Shown: one piece after another, positions 26,930 to 33,943 of the stretch
Layout: each line of letters starts with the position of its first letter
Position numbering within the stretch: position 1 is the stretch's first letter
Origin: Desulfovibrio sp. JC022
GTDB taxonomy: Bacteria; Desulfobacterota; Desulfovibrionia; Desulfovibrionales; Desulfovibrionaceae
Direction of reading: 5' to 3'
DNA length: 64,000 nucleotides
Assembly: GCF_010470665.1 (NCBI RefSeq)
Contig: NZ_VOPZ01000004.1
Location: forward strand, 62,001-126,000
The notes under the pieces: generated by a model
Databases searched by the model: none
Seen by the model: only the letters and a program-made list of their open reading frames with translations
Told to the model about the DNA's origin: nothing
Position numbers and translations under genes: made by a program

Positions 26930-27610
26930 ATGAAAGGCAGAACAATAAGCTTGATAATGGCACTGACCGCGCTTCTGGCATTTAGCGCATGCTCAGCAGG
27001 CTACAAAGAACGGACCTTGGACTACCTCGGCAAACGCCCCACCACCGGACCGTTTTTCAAGGAAGATAATACCCCCATGGTAGAATTGAACTACAAAGCA
27101 GGGGACCAGATATCCAATCAACTTGAAGAAAGACTCCCTCCGGGATCACCTATCACCGTGAGCATGTTCCGGCTGCGCGGCAGTACCCTGCAAACTGACT
27201 TTGCCAAAGTTCTCACCGAGCAGGTAGCTTCACGCATTGCGCAAAAAGGATTTGCCATTGTTGCTGACAGTTCCCGCTTTCCCACAACCGCCCTTGATGA
27301 AGATCTGGCTCCGCCGGAAAAATGTGTACTCGCCGGGGCATATTCCGTCGGCAAAAAACAAATTTTTGTAACTGCCGCAGTTTCAACCGTTGCAGACGGA
27401 GAAATTCTAGGTTCATGGGACTGGACTGTGCCCCTCAATTCAAAAACAAAGGCTCTGCTGCCCATCAAGGAAGACCCGGATATCTACCCTATGGTCAATA
27501 CCTCCGGGCCAATTGAAAGAAATGATCCCGCACAATCCACATCACAACCGCGTTACGTGCCGGACCAATTTCACAACCAGCCCGGCTTTGAGCAGGATAT
27601 TATGAATTAA
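26930..27610 (+). CDS. FlgO-domain-like lipoprotein
   Basis: A 226-residue predicted lipoprotein. The signal segment ends with lipobox FSAC, giving C21. Residues 75-160 resemble the FlgO domain of outer-membrane proteins associated with the flagellum: ITVSMFRLRG, DFAKVLTEQVASRIAQKGF and CVLAGAYSVGKKQIFVTAAVST. A proline-rich tail is likely disordered. Its nearness to motBA fits a motility role, but it is separated from them by the phosphorylase gene and read in the other direction. The assignment is by shape and motif only. Confidence 0.65.
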   Translation: MKGRTISLIMALTALLAFSACSAGYKERTLDYLGKRPTTGPFFKEDNTPMVELNYKAGDQISNQLEERLPPGSPITVSMFRLRGSTLQTDFAKVLTEQVASRIAQKGFAIVADSSRFPTTALDEDLAPPEKCVLAGAYSVGKKQIFVTAAVSTVADGEILGSWDWTVPLNSKTKALLPIKEDPDIYPMVNTSGPIERNDPAQSTSQPRYVPDQFHNQPGFEQDIMN

Positions 27611-27670
27611 GAATGCCTTCGGCGACCCTGCCGGGGGCCTTAAACCCTTTAGTTCAGCTTCGCTGCTTAA
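27611..27670. repeat. Modular intergenic palindromic repeat, copy 3
   Basis: GAATGCCTTCGGCGACCCTG, CCGGGGGCCTTAAACCCTTT and AGCTTCGCTG. It begins at the stop codon of the FlgO-like gene and shares the first 14 bases with the copies at 20.05 and 28.68 kb. Confidence 0.65.
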
Positions 27671-27693
27671 CCCAATAGTTTATCACTTAAATA

Positions 27694-27734
27694 GAAACGG
27701 GGCATCTCCGATCAACTCGGCGATGCCCCGTTTC
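27694..27734. terminator. Bidirectional terminator between the FlgO-like gene and frdX
   Basis: GAAACGGGGCATC (27694-27706) pairs with GATGCCCCGTTTC (27722-27734), with inner CCG/CGG pairs. It separates two convergent genes. Confidence 0.75.
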
Positions 27735-27781
27735 AGCTTATATAGTCAAAGGAGGTAGATGAATCCTTTCTTTACAAAACT

Positions 27782-28597
27782 CTAAAGCGGTACAGGCTGA
27801 TCAAGAGTAGTCTTGGCCTTTATTTCACCGGTACGCTTAACAATTATTTTTTCTGCCGGAATGTCCGCTCCGGCCTGCTTAAGAGCCGCAGCAACAATCT
27901 TGCTGAAATTGGAACAACAGGGAACTTCCATTTCCAGAACAGTGATGGATTTAAGTCCACTCACACTGAAAATTTCGGTCAGACGCTGCACGTACATCTG
28001 CACATCATCAAACTTTGGACAGCCCATGAGCACCTTCTTACCGGGCAGAAATCTTTCATGGTAACCCGGAAGCGAGACCGCAACACAGTCCGCAGTCAAC
28101 AACAGGTCCGCGCCCTTGAGGAAAGGAGCGTCCGCAGGCACCAGACGAATCTGGATAGGCCAGTGGGTCAACTGCGAAGGTCCGGCCTCAGCATCAGTTG
28201 GAACATTGGCCTGCTGGCAGGGAGATGCAGCAGGAGCAAAGGCTTCAAGCTTGGAACCCGCACAACCGCAACCGCCGGAGACAGGCTTGGCTCCTGCACC
28301 GTTCAGACGCAGGCTTTCAGGGTCAGGCATATGGTTCGGCACTTCACGGCCCTGCTCGGTCAGCAATTCCTTAACTGCTTCAGGATCAAAGTCGTCAGCT
28401 TCCACTTCAATAACCTTCAGCGCGCCGGTAGGACATTCGCCCAGACAGGCCCCCAGACCGTCACAGTACTTTTCAGCAACAAGCTTGGCCTTGCCGTCAA
28501 TTATCTGCAATGCGCCCTCTTCACAGCCCGGTACACACTGGCCGCAACCGTCGCAAAGTTCCTCGTCTATAGAAATCATCTTACGTAATACTTTCAT
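27782..28597 (-). CDS. frdX: FrdX-type 4Fe-4S protein, partner of Hcp
   Basis: A 271-residue iron-sulfur protein. In Desulfovibrio an equivalent ferredoxin-like gene sits beside hcp and shares HcpR control, so it probably donates electrons to Hcp. The first cluster motif is complete: C15, C18, C21, C25 (CDGCGQCVPGC). The second, CDGLGACLGEC, has only C45, C51 and C55, with Leu at the usual second cysteine. A linker with more cysteines (around SGGCGCAG) and a C-terminal domain of unknown fold follow (LLTADCVAVSLPGYHERFLPG, then MEVPCCSN). GGAGG 8 nt upstream marks the ATG at 28597; the ATG at 28612 overlaps this site and is rejected. Confidence 0.85.
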   Translation of the reverse strand: MKVLRKMISIDEELCDGCGQCVPGCEEGALQIIDGKAKLVAEKYCDGLGACLGECPTGALKVIEVEADDFDPEAVKELLTEQGREVPNHMPDPESLRLNGAGAKPVSGGCGCAGSKLEAFAPAASPCQQANVPTDAEAGPSQLTHWPIQIRLVPADAPFLKGADLLLTADCVAVSLPGYHERFLPGKKVLMGCPKFDDVQMYVQRLTEIFSVSGLKSITVLEMEVPCCSNFSKIVAAALKQAGADIPAEKIIVKRTGEIKAKTTLDQPVPL

Positions 28598-28620
28598 TTT
28601 ATTATCCTCCATCGCCGTGC

Positions 28621-28745
28621 CTTATAGGCCTGCGGCGGCTGGGATTTGATGCGCTATCGCGCTTTTTATCTAAGATGCCTTCGGCGATCCTGCCGGAGGC
28701 CTTAAACCCTTTTCCAAAAGGGTTTAAGAATCCCAAAACGTTTTA
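28621..28745. repeat. Modular intergenic palindromic repeat, copy 4 (longest)
   Basis: Contains GCCTGCGGCGGC, TTTGATGCGCTATCGCGC, AGATGCCTTCGGCGATCCTG, CCGGAGGCCTTAAACCC, a palindromic AACCCTTTTCCAAAAGGGTT and GAATCCCAAAACG. It combines modules seen singly in the other copies. Confidence 0.75.
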
Positions 28746-28777
28746 ATTGGTTTCAGGTATTGTAAACTTATTCAATT

Positions 28778-28912
28778 GTGCCTCAGATAATTAAACCTTT
28801 AGCGGAAATTTGTATTAAATCTTTCAACGACGCTCTGCCGGGTAAAAATAAATTTAAAGAGTTAATAGAGTCTTCCGGCAAAACAGAGCGACAGCTTATT
28901 AAAAGTTTCTGA
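28778..28912 (+). CDS. Possible small protein or gene remnant
   Basis: A GTG-initiated frame of 44 codons ends with TGA at 28912. The translation looks protein-like (PLAEICIKSFNDALPG, then FKELIESSGKTERQLIKSF), but there is no good ribosome-binding site. Its end overlaps the start of a repeat element, so it may be chance or a decayed gene. Confidence 0.2.
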   Translation: MPQIIKPLAEICIKSFNDALPGKNKFKELIESSGKTERQLIKSF

Positions 28913-28979
28913 AAGGGGTGGGGTCTGGGGAGGGGAAAACTCTTGCAAGAGTTTTCCCCTCCCCAGCCGCCGGAGGCAA
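28912..28979. repeat. Repeat with perfect 42-nt palindrome beside hcp
   Basis: Bases 28925-28945 are the exact reverse complement of 28946-28966 (GGGGAGGGGAAAACTC core). GCCGCCGGAGGC follows, a block shared with the copies near 18.07 and 46.65 kb. It ends at the hcp stop codon and could act as its terminator or stabilise the mRNA end. Confidence 0.75.
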
Positions 28980-30581
28980 TTAACCGAGAATTGCCTTGAG
29001 ATCTTCTTCAGGGGTGCTGATGGGCATAATGTTGAAATTTTCAACGAGGAAGTTCAGCACGTTAGGTGTGATGAAAGCGGGAAGACTGGGCCCGAGGCGG
29101 ATGTCCTTGATGCCGAGGTGCAGCAGAGTCAGCAGGATGGATACAGCCTTCTGCTCGTACCAGGACAGGATCATGGACAGGGGAAGCTCGTTCACGTCGC
29201 ATTCGAATGCGCCTGCAAGAGCTACTGCGATCTGGATTGCGGAGTAGGCATCATTGCACTGACCGATATCGAGCAGACGGGGGATGCCGCCGATGTCGCC
29301 GAGCTGCTTGTCAAAGAAACGGAACTTACCGCAAGCGAGGGTCAGAATAACGGTATCCTGCGGAGCTTGCTCAACGAAATCAGTGTAGTAGTTACGTCCG
29401 GGCTTAGCACCGTCACAACCGCCGACGAGGAAGAAGTGCTTGATGGCACCGGCCTTCACGCCTTCGATTACCTTATCTGCCACACCGAGTACGGAATTGC
29501 GGGCGAAACCGCAGAGAACTTTGCCGTTGTCAGTATCTGCTGCGAAACCGGGCAGTTCCTTGGCCTTTTCGATTACTGCTGCAAAATCACCGTTGGTTAC
29601 GTGGGTAACGCCGGGCCAGCCGACGAGACCGGTGGTGTAAATGTTGCCCTTGTAGCTTTCAACAGGCTTCTGAATGCAGTTGGTGGTCATCAGAATGGCA
29701 CCGGGGAACGCTGCGAATTCCTTGGCCTGATTCTGCCATGCGGTTCCGTAATGACCGTAGAAATGGTCAAACTTTTTCAGTTCGGGGTAACCGTGGCAAG
29801 GCAGCATTTCACCATGGGTGTAAATATTGATTCCGGTTCCTTCAGTCTGTTCGAGGAGCTGGCGCAGATCCTTAAGATCATGACCGGAAACGAGGATAGC
29901 CTTACCAGCCTTGGCACCGAGGGGAACTTCGGTGGGCACGGGATGACCGTAAGAACCGGTGTTACCTGCATCGAGAAGTTCCATGGCCTTGAGGTTCATT
30001 TCACCACACTTCATGGCCCAGCCGACCAGCTCTTCAAGGCCGAGCTGCTGCGGAACAACGGAAAGTGCTTCGTGAATCTGAGCGTAGAGTTCGTCGTCTT
30101 CCTGACCGAGAATGGCTGCATGGTCAACGTAAGCAGCTACACCCTTGAGGCCGTAGACAAGAATCTGCTTCAGGGAACGAAGATCTTCATTTTCGTCAAA
30201 GGAAGTTACGGGAAATGCTTCACCCTGCTTGCTCAGCTCAGCAGCAGTGGCAGCAACCTTGGTTACAGGACCACAGTCCGCGCTGACCTTGGCGGCCAGT
30301 TCGTCACGGGCGGCAGCAACATTCTTAATGACCGGAACAAATCTTTCATCATCAAAGTTAACATTAGTAAGAGTAGAGAAAACTGCTTCAGCAGTAAGGC
30401 GGTTTGTTTCAGCTGAAACTGCAACACCTTCTTTACGTGCTGCGGTAGCTGCTGTTCCAAGCTCGACACAAAGCTGAACAAGAAGATCCTGAATGGCGGA
30501 CACTTCATCAGTCTTACCGCAGACACCCTTAACGGTGCAGCCTTGGCCTTTTGCTGTCTGTTCACACTGGTTGCAAAACAT
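28980..30581 (-). CDS. hcp: Hydroxylamine reductase / hybrid-cluster protein, class I
   Basis: A 533-residue Fe-S/Fe-S-O protein that reduces hydroxylamine or NO in nitrosative stress. The N-terminal cubane cysteines fall at C3, C6, C15 and C21 (MFCNQCEQTAKGQGC, then GVC), the class I spacing known for Desulfovibrio Hcp. Hybrid-cluster ligand motifs occur later (HGEMLPCHGYPEL, TTNCIQKP, GGCDGAKPG, LACGKFRF, DIGQCNDAYS). The ATG at 30581 is preferred. It has AAAGGAG 6 nt before it, it gives the family N-terminus, and an FNR-type box lies inside the extra 31 codons of the longer frame to 30674. frdX follows, a ferredoxin precedes it. Confidence 0.95.
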   Translation of the reverse strand: MFCNQCEQTAKGQGCTVKGVCGKTDEVSAIQDLLVQLCVELGTAATAARKEGVAVSAETNRLTAEAVFSTLTNVNFDDERFVPVIKNVAAARDELAAKVSADCGPVTKVAATAAELSKQGEAFPVTSFDENEDLRSLKQILVYGLKGVAAYVDHAAILGQEDDELYAQIHEALSVVPQQLGLEELVGWAMKCGEMNLKAMELLDAGNTGSYGHPVPTEVPLGAKAGKAILVSGHDLKDLRQLLEQTEGTGINIYTHGEMLPCHGYPELKKFDHFYGHYGTAWQNQAKEFAAFPGAILMTTNCIQKPVESYKGNIYTTGLVGWPGVTHVTNGDFAAVIEKAKELPGFAADTDNGKVLCGFARNSVLGVADKVIEGVKAGAIKHFFLVGGCDGAKPGRNYYTDFVEQAPQDTVILTLACGKFRFFDKQLGDIGGIPRLLDIGQCNDAYSAIQIAVALAGAFECDVNELPLSMILSWYEQKAVSILLTLLHLGIKDIRLGPSLPAFITPNVLNFLVENFNIMPISTPEEDLKAILG

Positions 30582-30652
30582 TTTAAACTCCTTTTCAGGT
30601 ATTTGGTTTTCTACTTCTTCACTACCGAATATCGAAACAACCTTTTTAAGTA

Positions 30653-30668
30653 TTTGATTCAGATCAAA
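30653..30668 (-). promoter_or_regulatory. FNR/HcpR-type operator upstream of hcp
   Basis: A perfect palindrome TTTGATTCAGATCAAA. Its centre is 32 nt from the middle of a TATTCG hexamer (on the minus strand, near 30628), the spacing of a class II FNR-type activated promoter. The predicted start of transcription is near 30619, 38 nt before the hcp ATG. Confidence 0.75.
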
Positions 30669-30804
30669 AGCCATAATTTTTCCCCTTCCGTTAAATACTG
30701 TTTTAAAGATTAACCTGAGACGGCTTTAAAACTTCGACCCAGCCCGCGTCAGGATTGATTTCTCATTTGTTGAGTCCAAACTAGGCAAATGACGCTTAAA
30801 AGTA

Positions 30805-30820
30805 TTTGATTCAGGTCAAA
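30805..30820 (-). promoter_or_regulatory. Second FNR/HcpR-type site, duplicated upstream copy
   Basis: TTTGATTCAGGTCAAA differs from the hcp-proximal box at one base. The flanks are also alike (TATTTGATTCAG on one side, CATAATTTT on the other), pointing to a duplication of the promoter segment about 150 nt away. The expected -10 here (TAGTTT) is poor. Confidence 0.6.
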
Positions 30821-30841
30821 GGAGACATAATTTTCTAATTT

Positions 30842-31033
30842 TTAATCTTCCCAGTGAATACAATTGGTAGGACAAAGCTCCATTGCAGCCTCCACATCAG
30901 ACTCGCCGGCCCCTTCGGGATTCTGAACTTGAGCCAAATCACAAGCACCCATTACAAACACACCGGGGCAAACTTCAACACAAGCTTCACAACCAACACA
31001 TTCATCAACGTCAACAACTACAGTACGACTCAT
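30842..31033 (-). CDS. Desulfovibrio-type ferredoxin (4Fe-4S)
   Basis: A 63-residue acidic ferredoxin resembling Desulfovibrio ferredoxin I/II: DECVGCEACVEVCPGVF near the N-terminus and MELCPTNCIHWED at the end. C12, C15, C18 and C58 would bind one 4Fe-4S cluster. Additional C22, C31 and C54 are present and could form a disulfide or part of a second site. GGAGGAG precedes the ATG at 31033; the longer frame to 31090 lacks such support. It sits upstream of hcp on the same strand, 260 nt before the hcp ATG, and could supply electrons to Hcp or to the sulfite-reductase-like protein. Confidence 0.9.
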   Translation of the reverse strand: MSRTVVVDVDECVGCEACVEVCPGVFVMGACDLAQVQNPEGAGESDVEAAMELCPTNCIHWED

Positions 31034-31092
31034 ATTTTGCCTCCTCCTAAAAATAGGACAAACCAGACAATCCAAGTTTGAAATTATCACAC

Positions 31093-31107
31093 TCGCAAAA
31101 CTTGCGA
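31093..31107. promoter_or_regulatory. Inverted repeat upstream of the ferredoxin gene
   Basis: TCGCAA-AAC-TTGCGA, 6-bp arms with a 3-nt spacer, 60 nt upstream of the ferredoxin ATG. It is a plausible operator of unknown regulator. Confidence 0.3.
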
Positions 31108-31128
31108 AACATATTTCCTTCTAAACAC

Positions 31129-31165
31129 CAAAACACTATTAAGAATAGTTCTTAATAGTGTTTTG
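31129..31165 (-). terminator. Perfect 17-bp AT-rich hairpin after the NapH-like gene
   Basis: Bases 31129-31145 pair exactly with 31149-31165 around the loop TAG (core AACACTATTAAGAA). It lies between the NapH-like stop (31198) and the ferredoxin gene. There is no long T-run, but the stem base itself is A/T-rich. Confidence 0.65.
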
Positions 31166-31197
31166 TAAAGTATAAATTTTGAATTTAAAGGAAAAAA

Positions 31198-32505
31198 TCA
31201 GATGCGGGCTACCCCCAAAAACAGTGCATGCAGTGATATGACCAGAACCAGAAATATTTTACGCGACATTTCCGGAGCCATAAATGGCAACCGGTAACCG
31301 ATACTTGCTGAAGCGCAGCTGGAAACACAATCCCCGCAAAGAGTACAGGAAATTCCGGGGCTCCCTGATTCGATATCTGCGGGCCTAAGGGCATTATAAC
31401 GGCAAGTCCTGCTGCACTTCATACATTTGCAGCAATCTGCTGAAATCTTCATCCGCCAAGGGGAAATACGGCCCAGCAGATTGGAAACAATGCCCATGGG
31501 ACAAAAAGCCGTGCAATGGACCATCATGCCCATACGCCGGGAAAACCAAAGCATGATCATGATGCCCAGCATACCGAACAGAGCAGCAGACCAGACCGCA
31601 ATCACAGCTGAAACTCCTGCCGCACGCATCCCCCACGCTGCAACGAGAACAAGTGTCAGCAAAGCCAGCCGCATCCAGATTAGCCGGGAGTTGAAATTAT
31701 TCGACGGTTTAAGATTACCGATGCGGCTGCACAGGTCATCCCATGCCCCGATATAACAAAGATGACTGCACCACGCCGGACCGACCAGAAGTACCGATAC
31801 AGTAAAAAGGATAGGCATAAAAAAACCGGAACCGCGAAATACCGGACCTGCGGCAATTAATGCGGGCACGGGCAGGTGGAGTTTCCCGCTCATCAAGCAC
31901 TGTTCAATCCCGGCTAAGCCGAGGGCCAGTTGCCCGAAAAAGACCAGCGAGAACAAAGCCCAGATGCGCGGGCGCATGGTTTTAGCGCCTTCCGGGCTGA
32001 GCATCCTGCCCCCAAGCCATGTCGCGTAGAGAGCCAGCAGAAAGATTTCCGCCCTGCCCCAACCGGGAAAAAAGCGGTCGGCAAGGAGTATAGGGAAGGG
32101 AACCTTGCTGCGCGTAATTTCGAGCAGAATTGCGGTCAGCAGGAAAATGGATGCTTTAAACCAGCCCTGTTCCCTGCCCCGCTTAAACCGTTCCCTTCCG
32201 GCAGGGGAAAAACAATAGGCAGCAGAAAAGATAGTCAAAGCAAAAACAGCCCCCATAATCAGGGCCAGCCGAATCCAGTCAGCTCCCGCATTGATGCGCA
32301 AATTTATCAGCGCGGAACCTTTATCAAGCCAGAGCAGTGAACCGCAACCGAGTAAAATGCCGGCAATATTCCCGGCCCAGCGTTCCCGGCTGAAAGCGAG
32401 TCCTGCCGAACCGATCAGAAATACCGCAAGTCCACCATCCCCACCACGCACGGCATGAGCCGCAAGCAGCAGATATGCAATGGAAAGCAAAAAAAGTCCC
32501 GTCAC
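31198..32505 (-). CDS. NapH/NosR-like polytopic 4Fe-4S membrane protein
   Basis: A 435-residue inner-membrane protein with about ten hydrophobic segments. Two cysteine motifs lie on the membrane loops (AWCSHLCYIGAWDD near 245 and VHCTAFCPMG near 330). Two C-terminal 4Fe-4S motifs follow (CCKCMKCSRTC and CTLCGDCVSSC). The layout matches NapH/NosR/CcoG-type proteins that pass electrons from quinol to periplasmic or cytoplasmic partners. The start is GTG at 32505 with AGGA about 8 nt before it. It follows the sulfite-reductase-like gene by 27 nt, so the two may form one redox unit. Confidence 0.82.
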   Translation of the reverse strand: MTGLFLLSIAYLLLAAHAVRGGDGGLAVFLIGSAGLAFSRERWAGNIAGILLGCGSLLWLDKGSALINLRINAGADWIRLALIMGAVFALTIFSAAYCFSPAGRERFKRGREQGWFKASIFLLTAILLEITRSKVPFPILLADRFFPGWGRAEIFLLALYATWLGGRMLSPEGAKTMRPRIWALFSLVFFGQLALGLAGIEQCLMSGKLHLPVPALIAAGPVFRGSGFFMPILFTVSVLLVGPAWCSHLCYIGAWDDLCSRIGNLKPSNNFNSRLIWMRLALLTLVLVAAWGMRAAGVSAVIAVWSAALFGMLGIMIMLWFSRRMGMMVHCTAFCPMGIVSNLLGRISPWRMKISADCCKCMKCSRTCRYNALRPADIESGSPGISCTLCGDCVSSCASASIGYRLPFMAPEMSRKIFLVLVISLHALFLGVARI

Positions 32506-32532
32506 CTGACCATCCTGTGATTAGTTTTCATA

Positions 32533-33153
32533 TTACTCGAGCAGAAGTTTGTCATGTCCGGCCCGTTCCATGACCCATCCAAAACGTTTGCCATCCACAT
32601 AATTTTCCATCCAAATATTCATGCATCTGACAATCAAACCCAGTACTTCATCAGTGGTGTAGACGCCGGGAAGCTCGGTTCCCAGCCGGGGATGGCGTCC
32701 AAGCCTACCGCCCACCAGAAAACGCCATCCGCTACGGGAGCAGGAAATAACTTCAGTAGGACAAACATTTGTACAATATCCGCAGACAAGGCACTTCTCG
32801 CGGTTTATGAGAATCTTGCCGTCTACCATTTCCATAGCCTCGTCGGGACAGTGGCGCACACACTCCTCACATCCGATACATCCCTCATGGTCAATAACCG
32901 GAACACAGGCCCTGATCAGGCCGATATCAGCAATGTGAGGCCGTGAACAACCATTGGGACATGCAGCCACATTTACACTGGCCATTTTATGCCTGCTTAC
33001 TTTATCACCGAACTTTTGCTCAAGGAATTCAGGCCAGCCTGTTTCCTCAATTGCCTTCTCAATTCGCTTTGAAAAATCTTCATCAATAAACAAGGCAAAA
33101 CGGCACCCCCCGGCAGTTCCACGGCAGGCATTAATTACAGATGATTTATCCAT
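32533..33153 (-). CDS. Small siroheme/4Fe-4S sulfite-nitrite reductase-like protein
   Basis: A 206-residue protein in the style of the small monomeric assimilatory-type sulfite reductases of Desulfovibrio. The half-domain for siroheme shows CRGTAGGCRFAL (C10, C17) and ACPNGCSRPHIADIG (C-x3-C), which would ligate the coupled siroheme-Fe4S4. It is followed by two ferredoxin motifs (CIGCEECVRHCP and CLVCGYCTNVCP). AAAGGA precedes the ATG. The gene is divergent from hcpR, with an HcpR-like palindrome in between, so nitrite or NO detoxification is as likely as sulfite reduction. Confidence 0.82.
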   Translation of the reverse strand: MDKSSVINACRGTAGGCRFALFIDEDFSKRIEKAIEETGWPEFLEQKFGDKVSRHKMASVNVAACPNGCSRPHIADIGLIRACVPVIDHEGCIGCEECVRHCPDEAMEMVDGKILINREKCLVCGYCTNVCPTEVISCSRSGWRFLVGGRLGRHPRLGTELPGVYTTDEVLGLIVRCMNIWMENYVDGKRFGWVMERAGHDKLLLE

Positions 33154-33215
33154 GCTGTTTCCTTTCTTCGTTTTATCGGTTAGTTAACCATAGAATACAA
33201 ATTGGGCACAAGCCC

Positions 33216-33227
33216 TGACTTAAGTCA
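33216..33227. promoter_or_regulatory. HcpR-like palindrome between the sulfite-reductase-like gene and hcpR
   Basis: TGACTTAAGTCA, a perfect 12-bp palindrome with the TGAC-N4-GTCA pattern reported for HcpR. On the minus strand TATGGT lies 32 nt from its centre, the class II activator spacing, with a predicted start near 33180. On the plus strand TATAAA lies 28 nt away, before the hcpR start. Confidence 0.6.
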
Positions 33228-33262
33228 TTTACCGGGCACCATTAATTATAAAGAAAGATGTA

Positions 33263-33943
33263 ATGAAAAAGACACATAATCTGGAAAAAATCAGCCTTTT
33301 TGCAGGTCTTAACAGTGAACAACTGGATAAAATCTCACAAATCATCGTCCCACGTGAATTAAAAAAGGGTGAACAGATCTTTATTGCCGGAAGCGATGCC
33401 ACAGGCTTTTATTCAATCGAGTCGGGAAAAGTAAAAATCTATCGGGAATCACTGGCAGGCAAAGAACAGATTATTCATATTTTCGGGGCTGGAGAGATTT
33501 TCGGGGAAGTGCCGGTTTTTCAGGGAGCCTGCTATCCTGCAAGCGCAGTTACTCTTGCTAAATCCACCCTGCTCTATTTCCCGCGTGACCGTTTTGAAAA
33601 AGTTATCCGCGAAGACCCGGACCTTGCCATGTCCATGCTGGCCCTGCTCTCTGGAAGGCTGCGTCAATTGGTCAACCAGGTGGCAGCCCTGAGTTTAAGC
33701 GAGGTTCCGGCAAGGCTTGCCAGTTACCTGCTCCTGCTCAAATCCACCCAGAATTCCAACAAACTGGAACTGGACCTGCCCAAAGGGCTAATCGCTTCAT
33801 ATCTGGGCACCATTCAGGAAACCCTATCCCGCGTCTTCAAAAAGATGAGCGAACAGGGGCTTATCAAGGTAGAACGAAAAACAGTTGAAATTATTGATGA
33901 AGCAACGCTTGAGTTGATTGCCAGCGGTGAAGAGCAGCTCTAG
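33263..33943 (+). CDS. hcpR: Crp/Fnr-family regulator, HcpR-like
   Basis: A 226-residue regulator. The N-terminal cNMP-type beta-barrel covers residues 10-120 (GLNSEQLDKIS, GEIFGEVPVFQG). A dimer helix and a C-terminal winged helix-turn-helix follow (LIASYLGTIQETLSRVFKKM). It lacks the N-terminal Fe-S cysteines of FNR, as HcpR does; HcpR proteins bind heme and sense NO. The HcpR call rests on position: next to hcp, frdX and the sulfite-reductase-like gene with matching palindromes. Its stop overlaps by 4 nt the stop of the convergent cheV-like gene (CTAG). Confidence 0.82.
   Translation: MKKTHNLEKISLFAGLNSEQLDKISQIIVPRELKKGEQIFIAGSDATGFYSIESGKVKIYRESLAGKEQIIHIFGAGEIFGEVPVFQGACYPASAVTLAKSTLLYFPRDRFEKVIREDPDLAMSMLALLSGRLRQLVNQVAALSLSEVPARLASYLLLLKSTQNSNKLELDLPKGLIASYLGTIQETLSRVFKKMSEQGLIKVERKTVEIIDEATLELIASGEEQL

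Larger units (their letters stand above)
28598..28979. other. 382-nt intergenic region between hcp and frdX
   Basis: It holds a modular repeat (28621-28745), a possible 44-codon reading frame on the plus strand (28778-28912) and a second repeat containing a perfect 42-nt palindrome (28925-28966). No clear frdX promoter was seen, so frdX may be read through from hcp past these hairpins. Confidence 0.7.

Noticed and set aside
8776-28979. Intergenic repeats as a CRISPR array
   Set aside because: Copies are single, far apart, vary in module order and have no regular spacers or cas genes.
29118-30416. 432-codon plus-strand open frame opposite hcp
   Set aside because: It is antisense to the well-supported hcp gene, has no recognisable motif, and arises from codon use on the other strand.
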